A stretch of 64,000 nucleotides of DNA from Lachnospiraceae bacterium (GTDB lineage: Bacteria > Bacillota > Clostridia > Lachnospirales > Lachnospiraceae). Under the pieces are notes generated by a model, which ran no database searches, was not told the origin of the DNA, and saw only the letters and a list, made by a program, of their open reading frames with translations. Position 1 is the stretch's first letter. The number at the start of each line of letters is the position of its first letter. Position numbers and translations under genes: made by a program. Positions 58,126 to 64,000 of the stretch are shown here, piece after piece. The stretch covers positions 298,552 through 362,551 of the forward strand of contig CABIXN010000004.1 in the NCBI GenBank assembly GCA_902362715.1, written 5' to 3'.

Positions 58126-58830
58126 GTGAAACAACAAACTGCTTTAAAATTTGACACTGTTATTTTTGACCTTGACGGCACACTGCTGGATACTTTAGAC
58201 GATCTCACAGCCAGCGTAAACTATTGTATGAAAAAATTCGGCTGTCCCCTGCATTCCCGTGAGGATGTCCGCAAGATGGTTGGAAACGGTGTTAATTCCC
58301 TGCTGGAAAGAGCACTTCCCAACGGCAGAAACACTCCTTTTTATTCTGACTGTGTTGCAGTATTCCAGGAATACTATAAAAATCATATGCTGGATCAGAC
58401 CGGCCCATTTTCCGGAATTATCCCTATGCTCCAGGCTTTAAAAGCAAAAGACTATAAACTTGCTGTCGTTTCCAATAAATTCGATGCAGCGGTAAAGGGA
58501 CTTTGTAATGATTTCTTTTCCCGCTATATTTCTTCGGCCATTGGTGAATCCCCGCATATCGCCCGAAAACCTGCACCGGACACGGTTTTTAAAGCTATAG
58601 AAGAGCTTCATTCAATACCCAGCCGCTGCATTTATGTAGGAGATTCTGAAGTAGATATTGAAACAGCTGCCAATACCGGGATTCCATGTATTTCAGTAAA
58701 TTGGGGATTTAAAGATACTGCCTTCTTACAGCAGCATCACGCCTCGGTGATTGTCTCCTCTCCGGATGAGCTGTTAAAGGAAATTTTTAAAATGTCTGAT
58801 TCTTCAAATGCAAATCCTTGTTCAAATTAG
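58126..58830 (+). CDS. gph: HAD hydrolase, phosphoglycolate phosphatase-like
   Basis: 234 residues: motif I VIFDLDGTLLDTLDDL, motif II VVSNK, conserved Lys in IARKPAPD, motif III YVGDSEVDIETAANTG. Cap C1 type as in Gph. GTG start with GGAGGT six bases upstream. Substrate by family; PpaX-like pyrophosphatase is another option. Confidence 0.85.
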   Translation: MKQQTALKFDTVIFDLDGTLLDTLDDLTASVNYCMKKFGCPLHSREDVRKMVGNGVNSLLERALPNGRNTPFYSDCVAVFQEYYKNHMLDQTGPFSGIIPMLQALKAKDYKLAVVSNKFDAAVKGLCNDFFSRYISSAIGESPHIARKPAPDTVFKAIEELHSIPSRCIYVGDSEVDIETAANTGIPCISVNWGFKDTAFLQQHHASVIVSSPDELLKEIFKMSDSSNANPCSN

Positions 58831-58870
58831 ACGTTATCTTCGGTTTTATAAAAGCAGAATAAACAGCTGC

Positions 58871-58972
58871 AAAAAACCTGACAGCATTTATATCGGAATA
58901 GGCCTTCAATTGCCAGACTTTTGTCTGATATTTAAAAGCCCTTCATTCCTATATAGTCTGTCAGGTATTTTT
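58871..58972. terminator. Long bidirectional hairpin between gph and the LuxR-type gene
   Basis: Outer arms ACCTGACAG (58876) and CTGTCAGGT (58958-58966), inner TATAT, GGAAT and GGC pairs, apical CAGAC-TTTT-GTCTG. A-run before and T-run after. Shared by two convergent genes. Confidence 0.75.
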
Positions 58973-58992
58973 AGCACTTTATTTTATAACAG

Positions 58993-59742
58993 TTACTCTT
59001 TTTCTTTAATCATCTTAAATAACTGAACACGATGATTAATATCAAGCTTCCTATATATATTTAAAATATGTTTTTTCAATGTGTTCACACTGATTACCAG
59101 TTCCCCGCTGATCTCATTGTTATCCTTTCCTTTCATAAGCAGGGACAATATCGTGTTTTCCCGTTTTGTTAAATGATATTTCTGTACCGCTTCTGACACT
59201 GTAAGCTTTTCCTGAATTTCCTGCCGGTTTCTCCGCTCTTCAGATAATCGAAATAACAGATGATCTTTCATTAACTCAAATATAAACATATCATCAGAGT
59301 CAAAATTATCTTTCCCGATCGTTCGGTACAGCGTCACCAATCCCACACAGTCTTTCCCATCTCCAAGTAAAAGATGCATGGAATACTGCCAATTATTTAA
59401 CACATAATATTCTTTATAATAAGAGGACTTCAGACGGATTTCCGTGGGGATAATATCTGTTTCCCTAAAAACAATACTCTTTCCCAAAAAAGAAAGGGTG
59501 CTTTTTTTCATCATTTCATGAAACATTCCCTCACCGTCAATCTCACAATTATATTTTACAGATCTGCAAAATTTGTGTCCCTCATTCACCTCTGTAAGAT
59601 AAAATTCTGCTCCGTCAAAATCCAATACCATTTTCATCTGTTCCAGAAACTGCTGACGCATCAGCGTTAAGTCAGCAGTGGTATATATTTTATAAATAAT
59701 ATTATTCAAAACACTCCAGTTATTTGCCGCTACAGTCCTCAA
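58993..59742 (-). CDS. LuxR-type transcription regulator
   Basis: 249 residues: an N-terminal sensory region of about 160 residues, GAF-like in size with no ligand motif recognised, and a C-terminal LuxR helix-turn-helix (LTKRENTILSLLMKGKDNNE, ISVNTLKKHILNIYRKLDIN). TTG 59742 has AAAGAGGTGG upstream. Third gene of LysR-gammaCA-LuxR, 43 bases after the second. Confidence 0.82.
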   Translation of the reverse strand: MRTVAANNWSVLNNIIYKIYTTADLTLMRQQFLEQMKMVLDFDGAEFYLTEVNEGHKFCRSVKYNCEIDGEGMFHEMMKKSTLSFLGKSIVFRETDIIPTEIRLKSSYYKEYYVLNNWQYSMHLLLGDGKDCVGLVTLYRTIGKDNFDSDDMFIFELMKDHLLFRLSEERRNRQEIQEKLTVSEAVQKYHLTKRENTILSLLMKGKDNNEISGELVISVNTLKKHILNIYRKLDINHRVQLFKMIKEKE

Positions 59743-59785
59743 CTACTGTTCCACCTCTTTCCATCCAATCTATTTAAAAGTACAA

Positions 59786-60319
59786 TTACTGCTTTTCTAC
59801 TCTCTGACTTGAATCCATACGGATTATTTCCCCGGACAGATACTTTTTCCCAAAAACGGCATAATCAATGGCATTCTTCCGATTTTCTGTAATTTCCTCA
59901 TATGTGGCTTTTCTGCGGACTTTCGCAGGACTTCCCAGAGCGACCATTCCATCAGGTATCACCATCCCTTGAGTAACCAGTGCTCCGGCGCCAACTATTG
60001 AATTTTTCCCGATTCTGGCCCCATTTAAAATAATAGCTCCCATGCCAATTAATGCTCCATCACTAATTTCGCACCCATGAACAACTGCCCCATGGCCAAT
60101 GGTTACATAATCGCCTATTTTAACCGGAAACCCGGCATCCGCATGAAGAATACATCCGTCCTGAATGTTGCTGCTTTTTCCAATTTTAATGCTGTCATGG
60201 TCTCCCCTTATTACAGAATGAAACCATACACTGCTGTCTTCTTCCAAACTTACATCTCCCCATACATCTGCGCTTTCCGCAATAAAAACACGATTTGCCG
60301 TGCTGTATTTTTTGTCCAC
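59786..60319 (-). CDS. Gamma carbonic anhydrase-like hexapeptide protein
   Basis: 177 residues of left-handed beta-helix repeats. The three zinc-His positions look kept (VIRGDHDSI, GCILHADAG, GHGAVVHG). Related to YrdA/CaiE/PaaY. GTG start overlaps the LysR stop (TAGTG). Carbonic anhydrase activity is plausible but many such proteins have other roles. Confidence 0.82.
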   Translation of the reverse strand: MDKKYSTANRVFIAESADVWGDVSLEEDSSVWFHSVIRGDHDSIKIGKSSNIQDGCILHADAGFPVKIGDYVTIGHGAVVHGCEISDGALIGMGAIILNGARIGKNSIVGAGALVTQGMVIPDGMVALGSPAKVRRKATYEEITENRKNAIDYAVFGKKYLSGEIIRMDSSQRVEKQ

Positions 60320-61209
60320 TATCTTTTTTCCTCCCTTCTATTTTTATCTGCTGAGAAAAATTGTATTAACTCCGGCAGCAATGGTATGTTCTCTCCCTTT
60401 CGTTTTACAAAATACAAATTCCATTGAAACAGTTCCTCCGGAATCGGTATGGAAAGAATATCCGGATATGAAATAGTATTGCACAATTTTGATATGAATA
60501 CAGTACCTCCAACCTGATCCCGGCACATCTCCAAAGCTGTTACAATATTATTCACTGTATAAACATGAGCTAATTTCACTCCCTGCTCTTCCAGGATTTT
60601 CAATACTTTGCGGTTACTTTTCTGAAGGGACTCTACCACAATAAAAGAAACGCCTTCAAAATCGTTCCAGCTTTTTACACCCGTGCCTGCCAGCTCATGC
60701 TCTTTATGGAGCATAATGCTCAAACCCTCCTGAGCAATTTCAAAAGTTTCACATCCCGCCCAGGGCTTTGCTTCACTGATAATAATTCCATCACATAAAC
60801 CTTTTCGCAGATTTTTAATGCAATCTTCTTCCCGAAGCTCCAAAAGCTGCAGAGAATATTCCGGGTATTTCTGCAAAAATTCCTGTTCCATAGATAAAGG
60901 ATAAACTATGGAGGCTCCTGTTGTGAGGCAGATACGAACAACATCTTTTTTCCGAAAACGGCATATCGCCTCCTTTACAGTATATAATTCCGGAAGAATC
61001 TTATCTAATTTTTCTTTCAGATAATATCCGGCCTCTGTAGCCTGAACGCCTTTATTATTTCTTAAAAAAAGCTTTACCTCTAGTTCCTCTTCTAGAGCTG
61101 AAATGGCTTTGCTCAGCGCCTGCTGGGAAACAAACATTTTCTCTGACGCCTTTGTAAAACTTTTCTGTTTGTATACTGCTGCAAAATATTCTAATTGCTT
61201 TAACTCCAT
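60319..61209 (-). CDS. LysR family transcriptional regulator
   Basis: 296 residues: N-terminal winged helix (MELKQLEYFAAVYKQKSFTK, SQQALSKAISALEEELEVKL) and a periplasmic-binding-like effector domain. Divergent from the SDR gene with a 123-base gap, the usual sign that it controls that gene. ATG 61209 has GGAGGAT upstream. Confidence 0.9.
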   Translation of the reverse strand: MELKQLEYFAAVYKQKSFTKASEKMFVSQQALSKAISALEEELEVKLFLRNNKGVQATEAGYYLKEKLDKILPELYTVKEAICRFRKKDVVRICLTTGASIVYPLSMEQEFLQKYPEYSLQLLELREEDCIKNLRKGLCDGIIISEAKPWAGCETFEIAQEGLSIMLHKEHELAGTGVKSWNDFEGVSFIVVESLQKSNRKVLKILEEQGVKLAHVYTVNNIVTALEMCRDQVGGTVFISKLCNTISYPDILSIPIPEELFQWNLYFVKRKGENIPLLPELIQFFSADKNRREEKR

Positions 61210-61332
61210 TTTAATCCTCCACAACTAAAATTTGTACCAGCACAATTATTAACTGTTTTACATCTGCAGGCCCGCACCGTATACTTAGCTCATAAATATT
61301 GTATTTATTTCAGTACAAAAGGAGATTTAACT

Positions 61333-62100
61333 ATGTTTAATTTAAAAGGAAAAGTTGCTGTTGTAACAGGTGCTTCCAGCGGTCTTGGAGCCGATGCTGC
61401 CAGAGCTTATGCAAAAGCCGGAGCTTCGGTTGCTATTTTGGCGCGCAGGAAAGAAAAATTAGAGGCCCTTGCTGAAGAACTAAAAAGCGATCACACAAAC
61501 GTCCTGGCTGTTTCCTGTGACGTAACCGATGAAGCTAGTGTAAAATCTGCTGTGCAGCAGGTAATTGAACATTTCGGTAAAATTGATATCCTTCTGAATA
61601 ATGCCGGCATTGCAGTTAAGGGCGGTGTAGATACCCTGTCTCAGGATGATTGGAATCGTTCTATGGATACAAATGTAAAAGGTATCTTTCTTGTTTCTAA
61701 ATATGTGGTCCCACATATGATGGAACAACACTATGGTAAGATCATCAATACAAGTTCTGTAAACGCATTCATAGGCGATAAAGCAGATCTGTTCATCCGC
61801 CATTCCTACAATGCTTCCAAAAGCGCAGTACTAGGTTTATCCATGGGCATGGCTGCTTCCTACGGAAAATACAATATCACAGTAAATACTATCTGCCCCG
61901 GTCTTTTCGAATCAGAAATGACCTCAAGTACTTTATTCCAGTCCGAAGAATTTCTAAAAGCGTATAGCTACCAGTGCCCCCTTGGACGACCTGGGCAGCC
62001 CGGAGAATTAAACGGTGCAATTTTATTTTTCTCCAGCGATGCTTCCAGCTATATTACGGGACAGTTTATGATTATTGACGGAGGCACCTCATTCGTATAA
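61333..62100 (+). CDS. Short-chain dehydrogenase/reductase
   Basis: 255 residues. NAD(P) motif VTGASSGLGADAA, NNAG near 88, catalytic Ser in NTSSVNAF, YNASK (Tyr/Lys pair) near 162, and the ending GQFMIIDGG. Resembles 3-oxoacyl-ACP reductase and gluconate 5-dehydrogenase groups. Likely LysR target; substrate unknown. Confidence 0.88.
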   Translation: MFNLKGKVAVVTGASSGLGADAARAYAKAGASVAILARRKEKLEALAEELKSDHTNVLAVSCDVTDEASVKSAVQQVIEHFGKIDILLNNAGIAVKGGVDTLSQDDWNRSMDTNVKGIFLVSKYVVPHMMEQHYGKIINTSSVNAFIGDKADLFIRHSYNASKSAVLGLSMGMAASYGKYNITVNTICPGLFESEMTSSTLFQSEEFLKAYSYQCPLGRPGQPGELNGAILFFSSDASSYITGQFMIIDGGTSFV

Positions 62101-62108
62101 TTTCTAAT

Positions 62109-62136
62109 CCTCTATTCATTGAATAGGGGATTTTAC
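62109..62136 (+). terminator. Terminator of the SDR gene
   Basis: CCTCTATTC / GAATAGGGG followed by ATTTTACTTTT. Confidence 0.75.
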
Positions 62137-62280
62137 TTTTATGATGGTTTTTATTTTAGCAAAATCCTTTATTTCCTGCAAGCCATGCCATATGTCTCTA
62201 TATTTTCCCTTCTTCTTAATCCATAAAATATGGGCAATAGAAAGATATTCGCTGCTCTGGTTTTACATTTCTTAGAATCG

Positions 62281-62320
62281 AAAAAAGACTATCAGCGTTT
62301 TTCACTGATAGTCTCTTTTT
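62281..62320 (-). terminator. Terminator of the tRNA cluster
   Basis: Minus-strand GACTATCAG / CTGATAGTC with a T-run after; just beyond the last tRNA. Confidence 0.85.
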
Positions 62321-62323
62321 TCA

Positions 62324-62396
62324 TGAGACATCGGGGATTCGAACCCCGGACAACTTGATTAAAAGTCAAGTGCTCTACCAACTGAGCTAATATCCC
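62324..62396 (-). tRNA. tRNA-Lys (UUU), copy 2
   Basis: Cloverleaf complete, anticodon TTT, no encoded CCA. Sequence identical to the copy at 62924-62996. Confidence 0.97.
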
Positions 62397-62411
62397 ACAC
62401 ATAAAAATAAA

Positions 62412-62483
62412 CTGGGCTAGTTGGATTCGAACCAACGAATGTAGCAGTCAAAGTGCTATGCCTTACCCCTTGGCGATAGCCCA
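62412..62483 (-). tRNA. tRNA-Gln (UUG)
   Basis: Starts TGGGCTATCGCC, typical of tRNA-Gln; anticodon TTG; acceptor TGGGCTA / TAGCCCA. Confidence 0.97.
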
Positions 62484-62516
62484 ACATTACAAACTTACAG
62501 CTTTTATACTGTAAAA

Positions 62517-62591
62517 GGTGGATACAGGGATTCGAACCCTGGGCCTCCAGAGCCACAATCTGGCGCGCTAACCAACTGCGCTATACCCACC
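62517..62591 (-). tRNA. tRNA-His (GUG)
   Basis: Anticodon GTG; carries the extra 5' G paired with C73. Confidence 0.96.
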
Positions 62592-62640
62592 ATAATTGCC
62601 AAGTATACATAGTACTTCTGAAAATCTGCTTTCCCAGAAA

Positions 62641-62714
<74 letters not shown>

Positions 62715-62741
62715 AAATATCAAATATTCTTGAAAAAAGAA

Positions 62742-62812
62742 AGCGGGTGATGGGAATCGAACCCACGTATCCAGCTTGGAAGGCTGGTGTTCTACCATTG
62801 AACTACACCCGC
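62742..62812 (-). tRNA. tRNA-Gly (UCC)
   Basis: Anticodon TCC in CTTCCAA; acceptor GCGGGTG / CACCCGC. Confidence 0.97.
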
Positions 62813-62818
62813 ATACAA

Positions 62819-62893
62819 TCGGGGTGACAGGATTCGAACCTGCGACCTCCTGGTCCCAAACCAGGCGCTCTAGCCAAGCTGAGCCACACCCCG
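62819..62893 (-). tRNA. tRNA-Pro (UGG)
   Basis: Anticodon TGG; acceptor CGGGGTG / CACCCCG. Likely ligand of the proS T-box. Confidence 0.97.
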
Positions 62894-62923
62894 TATTACT
62901 ATTTTCACTATCAAATTATATAA

Positions 62924-62996
62924 TGAGACATCGGGGATTCGAACCCCGGACAACTTGATTAAAAGTCAAGTGCTCTACCAACTGAGCTAATATCCC
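62924..62996 (-). tRNA. tRNA-Lys (UUU), copy 1
   Basis: Identical to the copy 600 bases to the left. Confidence 0.97.
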
Positions 62997-63018
62997 ATCA
63001 CTCTCAATTCCTTGAGAA

Positions 63019-63091
<73 letters not shown>

Positions 63092-63096
63092 ATGAG

Positions 63097-63170
63097 TTGC
63101 GGGGATAGGATTTGAACCTATGACCTTCGGGTTATGAGCCCGACGAGCTTCCAGACTGCTCCACCCCGCG
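63097..63170 (-). tRNA. Initiator tRNA-fMet (CAU)
   Basis: Anticodon CAT; C1 faces A72 unpaired and the anticodon stem has three G-C pairs, the marks of initiator tRNA. Confidence 0.96.
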
Positions 63171-63196
63171 TTATGAAATTAAAGGCTTATGCCAAA

Positions 63197-63278
63197 TGGA
63201 TGGAGGTGGATTCGAACCACCGAAGCAATTTGCAGCAGATTTACAGTCTGTCCCCTTTGGCCACTCGGGAATCCATCC
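63197..63278 (-). tRNA. tRNA-Tyr (GUA)
   Basis: Anticodon GTA; long variable arm, 82 bases. Confidence 0.97.
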
Positions 63279-63322
63279 ATTAACACTATACAACATTTTA
63301 CAATAAAACATGCATAATGTAA

Positions 63323-63395
63323 AGCCGATGATCGGACTCGAACCGATAACCTGCTGATTACAAATCAGCTGCTCTGCCAATTGAGCCACATCGGC
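63323..63395 (-). tRNA. tRNA-Thr (UGU)
   Basis: Anticodon TGT; acceptor GCCGATG / CATCGGC. Confidence 0.97.
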
Positions 63396-63405
63396 GTATG
63401 CTATT

Positions 63406-63491
63406 TGTCGCAGCTGATTTACAATCAGTCTGCTTATATCTACGCTTGACTCATTCCAATCCTCAATTGTCTTGAATTGAGCCACACCGGC
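63406..63491 (-). pseudogene. Degenerate tRNA-Thr copy
   Basis: The first 17 bases (GCCGGTGTGGCTCAATT) match the neighbouring tRNA-Thr with one change; about 40 unrelated bases follow, then a second matching block with the anticodon arm (CTGATTGTAAATCAG). No T-arm or 3' acceptor. It looks like a tandem tRNA-Thr duplicate broken by an insertion. Confidence 0.65.
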
Positions 63492-63513
63492 ATATTTAAT
63501 TTTCGAAAATCAA

Positions 63514-63586
63514 TGGGACCTACAGGGCTCGAACCTGTGACCCTCTGCTTGTAAGGCAGATGCTCTCCCAGCTGAGCTAAGATCCC
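63514..63586 (-). tRNA. tRNA-Val (UAC)
   Basis: Anticodon TAC; acceptor GGGATCT / AGGTCCC. Confidence 0.97.
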
Positions 63587-63591
63587 ATTAA

Positions 63592-63665
63592 CGACCCAGA
63601 TCGGACTCGAACCGACGACCTCCGCCGTGACAGGGCGGCGCTCTAACCAACTGAGCCACTAGGCC
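63592..63665 (-). tRNA. tRNA-Asp (GUC)
   Basis: Anticodon GTC; acceptor GGCCTAG / CTGGGTC with two wobble pairs. First tRNA after the 23S gene. Confidence 0.96.
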
Positions 63666-63906
63666 ATTAAAGGTATATACCTTCAAAACTTCATACAGAT
63701 TTCCGTGAAAGCATTCCAGACATGTTTAAGGAAGTTCGATTCACTAAAACCATTTTCCTTTTTTGAAACCGGGTCACCTCAAAAGCTTCGCTTTCTCGGT
63801 GCCATTTGCTCTGCAAATACCTTTCCTTCAACCAGCTCCCACAGCTCAGAAAATAACTTTTCTTCCCTGTGCTCCCGGTTTCGGAAACCCGCTTTCTTCC
63901 CTTTTT
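63666..63906 (-). other. Spacer between 23S rRNA and the tRNA cluster
   Basis: About 240 bases with small hairpins (GGTTTC-CG-GAAACC) and no sequence resembling 5S rRNA. Probably transcribed precursor spacer. Confidence 0.7.
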
Positions 63907-64000
63907 GGTCAAGCCCTCGGACGATTAGTATCAGTCAGCTCCATACATTACTGCACTTCCACCTCTGACCTATCTACCTCATACTCTCTAAGGGTCCTTA
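63907..64000 (-). rRNA. 23S rRNA, 3' end only
   Basis: Minus-strand segment contains the conserved 23S 3' end (GTAGATAGGTCAGAGGTGGA, GGAGCTGACTGATACTAATC, CGAGGGCTTGACC). The rest lies beyond the right edge. Confidence 0.95.

Noticed and set aside
63691..63968. Open frames on both strands between 23S and the tRNAs
   Set aside because: No ribosome site or domain; rRNA precursor spacer.

Overview
This window comes from a spore-forming, low-to-medium GC member of the Firmicutes class Clostridia, most likely family Lachnospiraceae (Blautia-like; genus is an inference). Supporting signs: sporulation genes (yabP, yabQ, spoIIE, ytvI-like, cotS-like), an archaeal-type ProRS under a T-box, paired GlgC/GlgD, strong AGGAGG ribosome sites, frequent extended -10 promoters (TGnTATAAT), and tRNA genes with no encoded CCA.

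Layout. 1-6.2 kb (minus): the conserved hup-rqcP-yabP-yabQ-divIC-spoIIE-tilS-hpt-ftsH block (DNA architecture, ribosome rescue, cortex formation, division, tRNA-Ile lysidine, purine salvage, membrane proteolysis). 6.3-16.5 kb (minus): phosphoglucomutase, CotS-like kinase, CCA-adding enzyme, T-box-controlled proS, YtvI-like permease, and a kinase-regulator-pseudouridine synthase operon. 16.8-28.4 kb (minus): metK, murA, a divergent shikimate kinase, a foldase lipoprotein, mfd, pth and glgD/glgC. 28.5-34.0 kb (plus): a tandem 128-bp structured repeat in front of murC, a DnaA-box cluster, dnaD-dnaI and prs. 34.2-38.5 kb (minus): an HPr-like protein without His15, a CDF transporter, gdhA and an FtsL-like protein.

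38.8-49 kb holds two separate ferrous iron uptake systems: feoAB (plus) facing a DtxR/MntR-type regulator, and feoA-feoA-feoB with a Cys-rich FeoB partner and a Fur-like winged helix (minus). Between them lies gdpP-rplI-dnaB. Both feo promoters carry the same dyad, GTTA-N8-TAAC. 49-53.6 kb holds a radical SAM protein, a polytopic flippase-like protein and a membrane glycerophosphodiesterase, a possible lipid-modification locus. The radical SAM gene shares a 48-bp promoter element with metK, at the same distance from the start codon. 53.7-62.1 kb is accessory: two GNATs, MATE, histidine phosphatase, patatin, HAD phosphatase, LuxR and LysR regulators, a gamma-carbonic-anhydrase-like protein and an SDR. 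62.3-64 kb (minus): the 3' end of a 23S rRNA followed by 13 tRNAs and one tRNA-Thr remnant, with no 5S gene between.

The least ordinary signals are non-coding: five copies of an interspersed structured element whose stems covary between copies, the murC leader repeats, the contiguous DnaA boxes before the helicase-loader genes, and the metK/radical-SAM promoter element.
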